Shown here piece after piece: positions 27,259 through 36,039 of a DNA stretch of 64,000 nt. The stretch spans positions 1,071,151 through 1,135,150 of the forward strand of contig NZ_JAFMZZ010000004.1 in NCBI RefSeq assembly GCF_017356245.1, read 5' to 3'. A model generated the notes under the pieces. The model made no database searches, had not been told where the DNA came from, and saw only the letters and a program-made list of their open reading frames with translations. Origin of the DNA: Bordetella petrii (lineage in GTDB: Bacteria; Pseudomonadota; Gammaproteobacteria; Burkholderiales; Burkholderiaceae_B). How positions within the stretch are numbered: position 1 is the first letter of the stretch; each line of letters opens with the position of its first letter. Made by a program: the position numbers and the translations under genes.

Positions 27259-28767
27259 ATGTCCGCCGATTATCTGAAACGCATCCTGACCTCCAAGGTC
27301 TACGACGTCGCCGTCGAATCCCCTCTCGAATCCGCTCCCCTGCTGTCCCAGCGAATTTCGAACACGGTGCTGCTCAAGCGTGAAGATACCCAGGCGGTGT
27401 TCAGCTTCAAGCTGCGCGGGGCGTACAACAAGATGGCCAACCTGGCGCCGGCGGCGCGCAGCCGCGGGGTCATTGCCGCCTCGGCCGGCAACCATGCCCA
27501 GGGCGTGGCGCTGGCGGCGGCCCGGCTGGGCTGCCGGGCGGTCATCGTCATGCCCACCACCAGCCCGCAGGTCAAGATCGACGCGGTGCGCCGGCTGGGC
27601 GGCGAAGTGGTGCTGGCCGGCGAAAGCTTCTCGGATGCCTACGCGCATGCCCAGACGCTCGAAAAGAAAGAAAAGCTCACCTTCGTGCACCCCTTCGACG
27701 ATCCCGACGTGATCGCCGGCCAGGGCACGGTGGGCATGGAAATCCTGCGCCAGCACCCGGGCCCCATCGACGCCATCTTCGTCGCCATCGGCGGCGGCGG
27801 GCTGGTGTCGGGGGTGGCGGCCTACGTGAAGCAGCTGCGGCCTGAAATCAAGATCATCGGCGTGCAGACCGAAGATTCCGACGCCATGCTGCGCAGCGTG
27901 CGCGCCGGACGCCGTGTGCAGCTCAACGACGTGGGCCTGTTCTCCGACGGCACCGCCGTCAAGATGGTGGGCGCCGAGACCTTCCGCCTGACACGCCAGT
28001 ATGTCGACGATTTCGTGGTGGTCGATACCGACGCCATCTGCGCCGCCATCAAAGATGTCTTCCAGGACACCCGCAGCGTGCTCGAACCCGCCGGCGCCAT
28101 GGCGGTGGCGGCGGCCAAGCAATATGCGGCCCAGCACAAGCTCAAGGGCAAGACCCTGGTCGCCATCGCCTGCGGCGCCAACATGAACTTCGACCGCCTG
28201 CGCTTCGTGGCCGAGCGCGCCGAAGTCGGCGAAATGCGCGAAGCGGTGTTCGCCGTCACCATGCCCGAACAGCGCGGCAGCTTCCGCCGCTTCTGCGAAC
28301 TGGTTGGCCACCGCAGCGTCACGGAATTCAACTACCGCATTTCCGATGCCCAGCGCGCCCATGTGTTCGTGGGGGTGCAGGTCAACTCACCGGCCGAGTC
28401 CGACAAAATCGCGGCCAATTTCCGCCGCAACGGCTTCGACACGCTCGACCTCACCCATGACGAAATGGCCAAGACCCACTTGCGCCACATGGTGGGCGGC
28501 CGTTCGGCCCTGGCCAGCCACGAACTGCTGTACCGCTTCGAATTCCCCGAGCGCCCGGGCGCGCTGATGCGCTTCCTGAACGCCATGAACCCCGACTGGA
28601 ACATCAGCCTGTTCCACTACCGCAACCAGGGGGCCGACTACGGCCGCATCCTGATCGGCATCCAGGTGCCGCCGTCGGACAAGAAACTGTTCAAGACCTT
28701 CGTGGCCGAACTGGGCTATCCGCACTGGAACGAAACCGACAACCCGGCCTACCGGCTGTTCTTGTAG
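27259..28767 (+). CDS. ilvA: Threonine dehydratase (biosynthetic)
   Basis: A 502-residue PLP enzyme that deaminates threonine to 2-oxobutyrate, the first committed step to isoleucine. The PLP lysine is K51 in FSFKLRGAYNKM; SAGNHAQGVALAA and the phosphate-binding IGGGGLVSG follow. Two ACT-like regulatory domains (about residues 325-500, e.g. FRRFCELVGHRSVTEFNYR and ERPGALMRFLNAMNP) mark the long, isoleucine-inhibited form rather than the short catabolic one. It starts 157 nt after the composite repeat and ends at a strong bidirectional terminator. Confidence 0.96.
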   Translation: MSADYLKRILTSKVYDVAVESPLESAPLLSQRISNTVLLKREDTQAVFSFKLRGAYNKMANLAPAARSRGVIAASAGNHAQGVALAAARLGCRAVIVMPTTSPQVKIDAVRRLGGEVVLAGESFSDAYAHAQTLEKKEKLTFVHPFDDPDVIAGQGTVGMEILRQHPGPIDAIFVAIGGGGLVSGVAAYVKQLRPEIKIIGVQTEDSDAMLRSVRAGRRVQLNDVGLFSDGTAVKMVGAETFRLTRQYVDDFVVVDTDAICAAIKDVFQDTRSVLEPAGAMAVAAAKQYAAQHKLKGKTLVAIACGANMNFDRLRFVAERAEVGEMREAVFAVTMPEQRGSFRRFCELVGHRSVTEFNYRISDAQRAHVFVGVQVNSPAESDKIAANFRRNGFDTLDLTHDEMAKTHLRHMVGGRSALASHELLYRFEFPERPGALMRFLNAMNPDWNISLFHYRNQGADYGRILIGIQVPPSDKKLFKTFVAELGYPHWNETDNPAYRLFL

Positions 28768-28808
28768 GCGTCCGGTTTCCGCGGGCCCTTTTGCCTGCCG
28801 TAAAAAGT

Positions 28809-28834
28809 GGAAGGGCCCCGCAAGGGGCCCTTCC
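28809..28834. terminator. Bidirectional intrinsic terminator between ilvA and porin
   Basis: A perfect 11-bp stem GGAAGGGCCCC / GGGGCCCTTCC with loop GCAA. On the plus strand TTTCC follows; on the minus strand ACTTTTTA follows. It serves ilvA and the convergent porin gene, the minus side having the better U-tract. Confidence 0.85.
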
Positions 28835-28846
28835 TTTCCAGCCACG

Positions 28847-28938
28847 CGTACGTCCGGCGCAAACCTTCGCGGGGTCAGTTGTCACTCGACGGGTAGCGGA
28901 GACAACCCGTGCATTCGGCAACCCGCGCCGGACGTACG
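28847..28938 (-). ncRNA. Structured 3' UTR of the porin mRNA, possible small RNA
   Basis: Between the porin stop and its terminator lies a 92-nt inverted repeat: 14-nt perfect arms CGTACGTCCGGCGC (28847-28860) and GCGCCGGACGTACG (28925-28938), with an inner pair GTTGTC/GACAAC (28878-28883 and 28901-28906). Read from the minus strand, this makes a long stem with internal loops 6 nt after the stop, ending in the intrinsic terminator. That is the layout of 3'-UTR-derived regulatory RNAs, but it may simply protect the abundant porin message. Confidence 0.45.
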
Positions 28939-28944
28939 ACGCGC

Positions 28945-30063
28945 TTAGAACCGGTGGCGCAAGCCGACCGCCACAGCGGTGCTGCGCTGGTCTTCCTGGA
29001 ATGCCCAGTTGTCGCCGTACGAGCCCATCGCGTACAGGTTGGTACGCTTGCTCAGGTCGTAGGTGTAACCCAGGCTGAACGTGTTGCTCGTGGCGTCGTC
29101 GCCAGCCAGACGGCTGTTGTTGACGTCGGCACGCTGCCAGGAAGCCCAGATGTTGCTGGCGCCGCCGATCGGGGCGCTGATGCCCAGCAGGTACGAATTG
29201 ACGCGCGAGCCGTCAGCCAGTTTCCAGCTGCCCAGACCCGTGCCGTCGACGTCTTCCAGGCCATCGATGTTGGTGCCGACGAACCAGCCGTCAAACGTCT
29301 GGCCGAACGCGGCCGAGACCTTGACCACTTCGAAGTCGTAGGCAGCGCCGATGATGTACGACTGAACGTTGTCGGTGTCGTATTGGCCTTTGGTACGGCT
29401 GCTGTCCGGACGGAAATTGTCGTACGACAGGGCCACATCCAGCGGGCCATTTTGGTAGCGGCCGCCAACCGTCAGAACACGGTTGTTGTTGTTGGTGCGG
29501 AAGCCGCCACCGGTGGCGGTGGTGTCGTCAGCATTGAACGAGTAGCCGACGCCGAACTTGAAGCCCGAGAACGACGGGGTTTGGTACAGCACCATGTTGT
29601 CCAGACGGACGGTGTTGGCCGAGCTGAACGACGTGCCCATAGTGGCCTGGTCGTAGCTGATGCCCGAAGGGTCGATGCCGGCGAAGTACTTGGAGGCCAG
29701 GTTGGTTTGACGGCCGAAGTCCAGTCGGCCCCAGCTGTCGCTTTGCAGGCCAACGGTGGCTTGACGGCCAAACAGGCGGCCGCCTTGCGAGGACTCACCG
29801 TTGTTGGGCGAGAAACCGCCTTCCAGGGTGAAGACAGCCTTCAGGCCATCGCCCAGGTCTTCAGTGCCGCGCAGACCGAAACGCGAGCCGCTGTTCACGC
29901 CGTCGACAGCGCCGATACGGCTGGCTTTGTCGCCATTGGAGCCCTTGACTTGGTTGTAACCGATACCTGCGTCAATCAGCCCGTACAGCGTAACCGAGGT
30001 CTCGGCTTGGGCCACGCCTGCAAAGCCGGCAGCCAGCGCGACGGCCAGTAGCGTTTTTTTCAT
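28945..30063 (-). CDS. Outer-membrane general porin
   Basis: A 372-residue Gram-negative trimeric porin of the Bordetella/Burkholderiales type. Signal peptide MKKTLLAVALAAGFAGVAQA (20 residues) is followed by the usual start ETSVTLYGLIDAGIGY; RFGLRGTEDLGDGLKAVFTL and GRQATVGLQSDSWGRLDFGR are family hallmarks, and the chain ends AVGLRHRF with the terminal Phe needed for barrel assembly. ATG 30063 is preceded by AGGAAAA. It is likely one of the most abundant outer-membrane proteins. Base use is slightly less GC-rich than its neighbours, as expected of a highly expressed gene. Confidence 0.95.
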   Translation of the reverse strand: MKKTLLAVALAAGFAGVAQAETSVTLYGLIDAGIGYNQVKGSNGDKASRIGAVDGVNSGSRFGLRGTEDLGDGLKAVFTLEGGFSPNNGESSQGGRLFGRQATVGLQSDSWGRLDFGRQTNLASKYFAGIDPSGISYDQATMGTSFSSANTVRLDNMVLYQTPSFSGFKFGVGYSFNADDTTATGGGFRTNNNNRVLTVGGRYQNGPLDVALSYDNFRPDSSRTKGQYDTDNVQSYIIGAAYDFEVVKVSAAFGQTFDGWFVGTNIDGLEDVDGTGLGSWKLADGSRVNSYLLGISAPIGGASNIWASWQRADVNNSRLAGDDATSNTFSLGYTYDLSKRTNLYAMGSYGDNWAFQEDQRSTAVAVGLRHRF

Positions 30064-30383
30064 GATGAGTTTTCCTAAAGCAGAGTGACAGGAAAGGCCA
30101 TGCGCTACCTGGCTGGCCCGAGGCGAGGCCGGACGGCGCATGCACAGGTAAAAGTATCTTTCCAAGCGCAATAGGGATTAACCACGAATTTGGAGAGTTG
30201 TTTTTCAAAAATGAAGGTAAAGCCTTGCACCTCGGCCCTTGGTGTTCGCGCCGCCCAGGCGCGACGCGGATTTCCGCCGGGCCGCGCACGGCCGGCGCCG
30301 CCGCTGGCGACTTGCCCGCCATCAACGTCGACGTTGCAATTCAACAACGCTTATAGGAATCCGGCGCGCCGGCCCCGACAGGT
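30064..30383. other. Porin promoter region and spacer, no gene
   Basis: A 320-nt gap between porin and the DUF4148 gene, both on the minus strand. The stretch 30150-30215 is AT-rich (runs such as GTTGTTTTTCAAAAATGAAGG on the plus strand) and is the likely site of the porin promoter and long leader, but I cannot fix -35 and -10 elements. The rest is GC-rich with no coding signature. Confidence 0.5.
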
Positions 30384-30761
30384 TCAGCGACCGTCGGGCG
30401 GGTAGTCGAGGTCGCCGAAGCTGACTTCGCCGGCGGCCTTGGCGGCCGCCAGTTCGGCGCGCACTTCGGCGCGCGTCTTGTGGGTGGCGGGAGGCTGTTC
30501 GGGCGGATAATCCAGCTCGCCCGAACTGAGCTCGCCGGCCGCGCGGGCCTGGTCGAGTTCGGCGCGCACCTGCGCGCGAGTCTTGTGCGTGGCCGCCGGC
30601 CGGGCCGGCGGGTAGTCCAGTTCGCCGAACGACACTTCGCCGGCCTGCTTGGCGGCGGCGAGTTCGGCGCGCACCTGGGCGCGGGTTTTACCTTCGGCGT
30701 GAGCGGACATTCCTGTCACCGTGAGGGTTGCGGCCATCGGGGCGGCCGGCAGCGCTTTCAT
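30384..30761 (-). CDS. DUF4148-type secreted protein with three tandem repeats
   Basis: A 125-residue protein with a signal peptide (LPAAPMAATLTVTGMSAHA, about 23 residues) followed by three near-identical repeats of about 35 residues, each of the form KTRAQVRAEL, A/Q-rich helix, AGE, then (V/L)S(F/S)G(E/D)LDYPP. The DUF4148 unit, common in Burkholderiales, carries this KTRAQVRAELxxA pattern, normally in one copy. Function is unknown; periplasmic. The repetition probably arose by unequal exchange. I chose ATG 30761 (MKALPAAP), directly before the signal core. It is divergent from a LysR gene, 150 nt away. Confidence 0.8.
   Translation of the reverse strand: MKALPAAPMAATLTVTGMSAHAEGKTRAQVRAELAAAKQAGEVSFGELDYPPARPAATHKTRAQVRAELDQARAAGELSSGELDYPPEQPPATHKTRAEVRAELAAAKAAGEVSFGDLDYPPDGR
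30387..30690. repeat. Tandem repeats of ~105-108 bp within the DUF4148 gene
   Basis: Three in-frame units encode the KTRAQVRAEL...LDYPP module. Similarity is visible at nucleotide level (for example recurring GGCGGGTAGTCGAG/CAG-like and GTTCGGCGCGCAC blocks), so copy number may vary between strains. Confidence 0.7.
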
Positions 30762-30911
30762 GATACTGCCCCTTGGATGCACCCGGCGCCGTCCGTTTGG
30801 CGAACTCCGGCATGCGGCGCTGGAACAGACTTTTCCATTTTTGGCGAACAATATCTTCCTCGTGATGAGATATCTTCTCCATCAGACAGACGAATCGCCC
30901 CCGAATCCCCC

Positions 30912-31829
30912 ATGGACATCCAGCTCAACGACATCGCGCTCTTTGTCGAAGTCGCCAAGCGCAAGAACTTCAGCCACGCGGCCGAAGCCCTGAACATGCC
31001 CGCCTCGACCCTGTCGCGGCGCGTCAGCGAGCTTGAGCAGAACATCGGCATGAAGCTGCTGAACCGCAGCACCCGGCGCATCGAGCTCACCGAAGCCGGC
31101 CTGATGTATTTCGAGCGATGCCGCCCCATTGTCGAAGAGGCCCGGGTGGCGCATGACCAGCTGCTGGACATGGCCGCCCAGCCCAAGGGCCGCCTGCGCG
31201 TATCCATGCCGTCGAGCCTGGCGCAGCTGTTCCTGCCGGCCGTGATCCAGGAGTTCCGCGCGCAGCACCCCGATATCGAGTGCGACTTCGACCTTAACAT
31301 GCAGCACATCGACCCCATCAGCAACCCGTTCGACCTGGTGCTGCGCTTTGGCCGCCAGCCGGACTCCAGCCTGGTGGCGCGCCAGATCATGCTGATGGAA
31401 CACCGCCTGTATGCCTCGCCGCAGTACCTGGCGCTGCATGGCGTGCCCCGCGTGCCCTCCGACCTGGGCCATCACGAATGCCTGCGTCCGGCCATGAGCG
31501 AGGCGTTTTCGTACTGGGTGCTGCACTCGGGCGAAAAAATCGAGCGCGTCTCGGTGTCGGGCCGCCTGGCGGCCAACAACGTCGGCATTCTGTCGCGTCT
31601 GGCCAGCCAGGGCCTGGGCATTGCGCCGCTGCTGGTATTCGACACGATCGGCCAGCCGATCCGCAGCAAGGGGCTGGTGCCGGTGCTGCCCGACTGGAGC
31701 CTGACGCCCATTCCGCTGTTTGCGCTGATGCCGTCGCGCACCATTCCCGCCAAGACGCGGGCCTTTCTCGATTTCATCCAGCCGCGGCTGACCGAGCCCG
31801 GCTCGTGGGCCATGAGCGAAGCCGCCTAG
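30912..31829 (+). CDS. LysR-family transcriptional regulator
   Basis: A 305-residue LysR regulator. Helix-turn-helix: ALFVEVAKRKNFSHAAEALN then MPASTLSRRVSELEQNIGMK, ending LLNRSTRRIELTEAG. The effector domain starts near residue 92 (GRLRVSMPSSLAQLFLPAVI). It is of the CrgA/AaeR-like subgroup judging from DLVLRFGRQPDSSLVARQI. ATG 30912 precedes the conserved start. Divergent from the DUF4148 gene and convergent with apt; neither is an obvious target. Confidence 0.9.
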   Translation: MDIQLNDIALFVEVAKRKNFSHAAEALNMPASTLSRRVSELEQNIGMKLLNRSTRRIELTEAGLMYFERCRPIVEEARVAHDQLLDMAAQPKGRLRVSMPSSLAQLFLPAVIQEFRAQHPDIECDFDLNMQHIDPISNPFDLVLRFGRQPDSSLVARQIMLMEHRLYASPQYLALHGVPRVPSDLGHHECLRPAMSEAFSYWVLHSGEKIERVSVSGRLAANNVGILSRLASQGLGIAPLLVFDTIGQPIRSKGLVPVLPDWSLTPIPLFALMPSRTIPAKTRAFLDFIQPRLTEPGSWAMSEAA

Positions 31830-31850
31830 GCGCGGCTGGCGGTACGCGGA

Positions 31851-32399
31851 CTATTCGGCGCTGTCGTAGCTGCACACCGTGAACAGCGGCGTGCCGGTGG
31901 TGGCGACTTTGCCCGAACCGCCCAGCTCGGGCAGGTCGATGATGGCGGCGGCTTCCACCACGTTGGCACCCAGCCGCTGCAGCAGCTTGATGGCGGCCAG
32001 CATGGTGCCGCCAGTGGCGATCAGGTCGTCGACCAGCAGCACGCGCTGGCCGGTGCGCACCGAGTCGGTGTGCATTTCCACGGACGAATTGCCGTATTCC
32101 AGGGTGTAGGACTCGGCCACGGTGCGGTACGGCAGCTTGCCCTGCTTGCGCACCGGCACGAAACCCAGGTTCAGCTCATAGGCCAGCACGCTGCCGATGA
32201 TGAAGCCGCGCGCGTCCACGCCGGCCACCAGGTCGAGGCGCTGGCGCATATAGCGGTAGACGAACAGGTCGATCAGGACGCGGAAGGTGCGCGGGTCTTG
32301 CAGCAGCGGGGTGATGTCGCGGAACACCACGCCGGGGCGGGGCCAGTCGGGGACGCTGCGGATGGTGCGCCGGATGAGTTCGGCGGTGTCGGTCTGCAT
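31851..32399 (-). CDS. apt: Adenine phosphoribosyltransferase
   Basis: A 182-residue purine salvage enzyme converting adenine and PRPP to AMP. Typical parts are [60 protein letters not shown] and the PRPP-binding [20 protein letters not shown] 32399 ([11 protein letters not shown]) gives the usual family length; an ATG at 32426 is also in frame. It lies 53 nt downstream of cydC. Confidence 0.96.
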   Translation of the reverse strand: MQTDTAELIRRTIRSVPDWPRPGVVFRDITPLLQDPRTFRVLIDLFVYRYMRQRLDLVAGVDARGFIIGSVLAYELNLGFVPVRKQGKLPYRTVAESYTLEYGNSSVEMHTDSVRTGQRVLLVDDLIATGGTMLAAIKLLQRLGANVVEAAAIIDLPELGGSGKVATTGTPLFTVCSYDSAE

Positions 32400-32452
32400 G
32401 GGCACGCCCCGGGAAGAATAAAGCAAGGCGAACTATAACCGTGCGATGGCGG

Positions 32453-34135
32453 TTAAGCCAGATCAACGGCCGCCAGGCGGCCGCCGCGCAAGGCCAGGCA
32501 GCGGTGCACCGCGCCCGGCGGCAAGGCCGCGTGGGTAACCAGCACCACCGTGCGGCCGCGCGCGGCCCGCGCCAGGTCGCTGAAGAACGCCGCCTGCGCG
32601 GCCTCGTCCAGCCCGGCGGTGGGCTCGTCCAGCGCCAGCACCGGCGCGGGCGCCAGCAGCGCCCGCGCCAGGCACAGGCGGCGCGCCTGGCCCACCGACA
32701 GGCTGGCGCCGGTTTCGCCGGCCCAGGTGTCCAGGCCGTCGGGCAGGCCGCGCACGAAATCCCCCAGCCCCGCGGCATCCAGCGCCCGCCACAGCGCGGC
32801 ATCGTCGGCGCCGGGATCGCCGATCAGCAGATTGGTGCGCAAAGTGCCCAGAAACACCGGTGCGTCCTGCGCCAGCCAGGCCACCCGCCGATGCAGCTGC
32901 GCCTGTTCTGCCTGGCGCACATCCACGCCGCCGAAACACACGCTGCCGGCCTGCGGATCTTCCAGGCGCAGCAGCAGATGCAGCAGCGTGGATTTGCCGG
33001 CGCCGCTGGGGCCCGCGATGGCCACGTGCTCGCCCGGTTCGATGCGCAGGCTGGCGTCGTCGAGCACGGGCGGGCCGGGCTCGCCGGCCGCCGTCGGATA
33101 GGCGAACCGCACCGACCGGAATTCGATGGCGCCCAACGCGGGCAGCGGCTGCGGCGCGGCCGGGTCGCGCTGGTCGGGCGCCAGGCGGGCAAGCGCCCGG
33201 ATGCGTTGCGCGGCTGCAATGGCGCCCCCCAGCCGGGCGGCGCCCCGCATCAGCGGGCCCGCCACTTCGAACACGCCGATCACGGCCAGCAACAGGCCGG
33301 CCAGCAGCGGCCCGTCCAGGCGCTGCTGCCGCAGGGCGTCCAGCCCGAACCACAGCATCGCCACCAGGCTGGCGCCGGCCAGCGCCTGCAGCATCCACAG
33401 GCCGCCGGCGGCCGCCCTGACCTGCGCTTCGCGCGCACGCGCGGCATGGGCGCAATGCCCGGCGTAGGCCTGGCGGACCTGCGCGGCGGCATGCCAGGCC
33501 ATCAGGTCGGCATGCCCTTCCACGGCTTCCAGCGTGGCCGCCCGCAAATCGGCGTGGCTGTGCTGCATGGCCTGGCCGGGCCGGCGCGTCGCCCACGCCA
33601 GCCAGACGGGCACCAGCAGACAGGCGGCCAACATGGCCCAGGCCAGGGTCCAGCCGGCGGCGGGCACCCAATGGCCAACTACGGCGGCCAGCAGCGCGGC
33701 GCCCAGTCCGGCGGTCGCCATGGGGGCCAGCACATGCAGGAAAACCGTGTCCAGCGCATCGACATCGCCGGTCAACCGCGCCACCAGGTCGCCGGCGCGG
33801 TAGCGCGCCAATTGCCGCGGCGTCAAGGCCACCAGCACGTCGAATACGCTGGCGCGCAAGTCGGTCAACAGGCGCAGCGTGGCCGCATGGCCCACCAGGC
33901 GCTCGGCATAGCGCGCCGCGATGCGCGCGAACGACAGCAGGCGCACCAGGGCCGACGGCACGAACAGATTGAACACCGAGCCGGCGCCGGCCAGCGCCGC
34001 GGCGCTGAGAAACCAGCCCGACACGCCCAGCAGGCCGACACCGGCGGCGATCGTCAGCAGCGCCAGCAGCAACGCGGCCAGCAGCCCGCCAGCTCGGCGC
34101 CGGTACAGCGGCAACAGGTGCAGCAGCGCCCTCAT
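32453..34135 (-). CDS. cydC: Heterodimeric ABC exporter for cytochrome bd assembly, CydC
   Basis: A 560-residue half-transporter. With CydD it exports thiols (glutathione, cysteine) to the periplasm, which is required to assemble cytochrome bd. Six transmembrane helices lie in residues ~15-300; the ATPase has Walker A GPSGAGKST, Walker B VLALDEPTAGLD and the signature LSVGQARRLCLARAL, which has V in place of the usual G of LSGGQ. CydD keeps the canonical form, so the two ATP sites may differ. ATG 34135 overlaps the cydD stop by 4 nt. Last gene of the cyd operon. Confidence 0.93.
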   Translation of the reverse strand: MRALLHLLPLYRRRAGGLLAALLLALLTIAAGVGLLGVSGWFLSAAALAGAGSVFNLFVPSALVRLLSFARIAARYAERLVGHAATLRLLTDLRASVFDVLVALTPRQLARYRAGDLVARLTGDVDALDTVFLHVLAPMATAGLGAALLAAVVGHWVPAAGWTLAWAMLAACLLVPVWLAWATRRPGQAMQHSHADLRAATLEAVEGHADLMAWHAAAQVRQAYAGHCAHAARAREAQVRAAAGGLWMLQALAGASLVAMLWFGLDALRQQRLDGPLLAGLLLAVIGVFEVAGPLMRGAARLGGAIAAAQRIRALARLAPDQRDPAAPQPLPALGAIEFRSVRFAYPTAAGEPGPPVLDDASLRIEPGEHVAIAGPSGAGKSTLLHLLLRLEDPQAGSVCFGGVDVRQAEQAQLHRRVAWLAQDAPVFLGTLRTNLLIGDPGADDAALWRALDAAGLGDFVRGLPDGLDTWAGETGASLSVGQARRLCLARALLAPAPVLALDEPTAGLDEAAQAAFFSDLARAARGRTVVLVTHAALPPGAVHRCLALRGGRLAAVDLA

Positions 34136-35904
34136 GCCCGGTCCAGCTTGCCATGCGCCAGGCGCACGGTCTGCGGCAGGCGCCGCGCCACGGCCTGCGC
34201 GTGCGTGGCCAGCAGCAGCGTGCGCCCCTGCGCGAACGCCAGAATCTCGTCCAGCACACGCGTCTGCGTGGCCTCGTCCAGATGGGAAGTGGGCTCGTCC
34301 AGCAGGATCAGGCCCGGATCGCGCAGGAACAGGCGCGCCAGCGCCACCCGCTGGGCCTGCCCGCCCGACAGGCCCGCGCCGCGGCTGCCCAGCCGGGTAT
34401 CCAGCCCGGCCGGCAGGGCCTGCGTGAACTCGCACACGCAGGCGCGGCGCGCGGCCGCGCGCACCTGCGCATCGGTGGCGTCCGGCCGGCCCAGGCGAAT
34501 GTTGTCGGCAATGCTGCCGGCAAACAGGTACGGGCGCTGGCCAACCAGCGCCACCCGCTGCCGCAGGGCGGCCTCGTCCCAATCGACCAACGGCACGCCA
34601 TCCAGGCTGACTGCGCCCGCCCCGGCGCGCAGCCGGCACAGCGTTTCCAGCAGCGTGGTCTTGCCGCTGCCGCTGGGCCCCATCAGGGCCGCATGCGTGC
34701 CGGCCTCGAGCCTCAGCTGCGCATCGTCCAGCACCGCGGCCGGCCGGCCAGCGGCGCGCACGGTCAGGCCTTGCACATCCAGGGTGGCGGCGAACGATGT
34801 TGCTTGGACGGCAGGCGCGTCTGTGTCAGGGGGCTGACGCCCGCCAGCAGCATCGCCCCCCGCGCGGGCCAGGTCCGGCAAGCCGTCGAAGGCCGCGGCA
34901 ATCTGGGATACGGCCGCGCGGGCGGCGGCACGGTCGTGATAGTGCGCGGCGAATTGCCGCAGCGGCGCATAGGCCTCGGGCGCCATCAACAGGCAGAAGA
35001 AGCCCACGTGCAGGGTCAGCGGCGAACTGCGCAGGTCCAGGAAGCCCAGGTAGGTCAGGCCGAAGTACACCGCCATGCCGGCCACGCCCAGCGCGGCAAA
35101 GAACTCCAGCACGGCGGACGACAGGAAGGCGATGCGCAGCACTGCCATCGTGCGCCGCCGCACGGTGTCGCTGGCCAGCGCCACCGACTGCGCCTCGGCC
35201 TCGGCGCGGCCGTACAGTTTCAGGGTCGACAGGCCGCGCAGGCGGTCGGCAAAGAAGCCCGACAGGCGCGCAAAGGCCCGCAGGTGGCGCCGGCTGGCGG
35301 CTTCGGCGCCCCAACCCACCAGGGCCATGAACAGCGGAATCAGCGGCGCGGTCACCAGCAGCAGCAAGCCCGCGATCCAGTCGAACGGCAGCAGCACGGC
35401 GGCAAAGGCCAGCGGCAGCACCGCCGCCGCCACGGCGGCGGGCAGGTAGCGCGAGAAAAAGCCGTCCAGCGCCTCGACCTGGTCGACCATGGCGCTGGCC
35501 AGTTCGCCCGACACCCGGGCGCGCGACCAGGCCGGCCCGCGCGCCAGCAGGCGGTCGAACAAGGCCAGCCGCAGGCGCTGCTTGATGGCCTCGGCGGCCC
35601 GCGCGCCGGCCCGCTCGCCCAGCCAGGCCAGCCCGGCGCGCGCCAGGATCAGCACGGCAATTGCCCCGATGGCCGGCGCCAGGCCGGCGCGCGGCGCGTG
35701 GCCCGCAATCGCCGCATCGAGCACCCGGGCCAGCAGCCAGGCCTGGATAAGCAGCAAGGCGCCGCCCAGCAAGGGGGCGGCCGCCGCCAGCGCCAGCGGG
35801 GCGCGCACCACGCGCGCCTGCGCGGCCAGCCAGCGCGAATGCTCGCGCTGCGCCGGGCCCCGCGCGGCCGCGGAATCGGGCGCCAGGCCCGGCGTACTGC
35901 TCAC
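34132..35904 (-). CDS. cydD: Heterodimeric ABC exporter for cytochrome bd assembly, CydD
   Basis: A 590-residue half-transporter, partner of CydC. Membrane domain with helices such as LALAAAAPLLGGALLLIQAWL and WIAGLLLLVTAPLIPLFMALV, then an ATPase with Walker A GPSGSGKTT, signature LSGGQAQRVALARL and Walker B LILLDEPTSHLDE. The start is GTG at 35904, overlapping the cydX stop (GTGA), which fixes both ends. Longer frames upstream read cydX out of frame and are artefacts. Confidence 0.93.
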   Translation of the reverse strand: MSSTPGLAPDSAAARGPAQREHSRWLAAQARVVRAPLALAAAAPLLGGALLLIQAWLLARVLDAAIAGHAPRAGLAPAIGAIAVLILARAGLAWLGERAGARAAEAIKQRLRLALFDRLLARGPAWSRARVSGELASAMVDQVEALDGFFSRYLPAAVAAAVLPLAFAAVLLPFDWIAGLLLLVTAPLIPLFMALVGWGAEAASRRHLRAFARLSGFFADRLRGLSTLKLYGRAEAEAQSVALASDTVRRRTMAVLRIAFLSSAVLEFFAALGVAGMAVYFGLTYLGFLDLRSSPLTLHVGFFCLLMAPEAYAPLRQFAAHYHDRAAARAAVSQIAAAFDGLPDLARAGGDAAGGRQPPDTDAPAVQATSFAATLDVQGLTVRAAGRPAAVLDDAQLRLEAGTHAALMGPSGSGKTTLLETLCRLRAGAGAVSLDGVPLVDWDEAALRQRVALVGQRPYLFAGSIADNIRLGRPDATDAQVRAAARRACVCEFTQALPAGLDTRLGSRGAGLSGGQAQRVALARLFLRDPGLILLDEPTSHLDEATQTRVLDEILAFAQGRTLLLATHAQAVARRLPQTVRLAHGKLDRA

Positions 35905-36026
35905 GCGTCGCCGGGCGACTTGGCGGGATCGTGCTCGCCGCCTTCGCGCAGCTCGAACCACATGGCGTTCAGGATGGCGAATGCGCAGGCCAGGCTCAGG
36001 CCGAGAATCCACGAGAAATACCACAT
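35901..36026 (-). CDS. cydX: Cytochrome bd small subunit CydX
   Basis: A 41-residue single-span membrane protein, MWYFSWILGLSLACAFAILN then AMWFELREGGEHDPAKSPGD and A, matching CydX/YbgT: the MWYF(S/A)WILG opening, one helix, and a charged tail with WxE. It stabilises the CydAB oxidase and its haems. It lies 13 nt after cydB and overlaps cydD by 4 nt, exactly where cydX is expected. GGAG precedes the ATG by about 10 nt. Its small size makes it easy to miss in automatic annotation. Confidence 0.93.
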   Translation of the reverse strand: MWYFSWILGLSLACAFAILNAMWFELREGGEHDPAKSPGDA

Positions 36027-36039
36027 GCGTGAAAACTCC

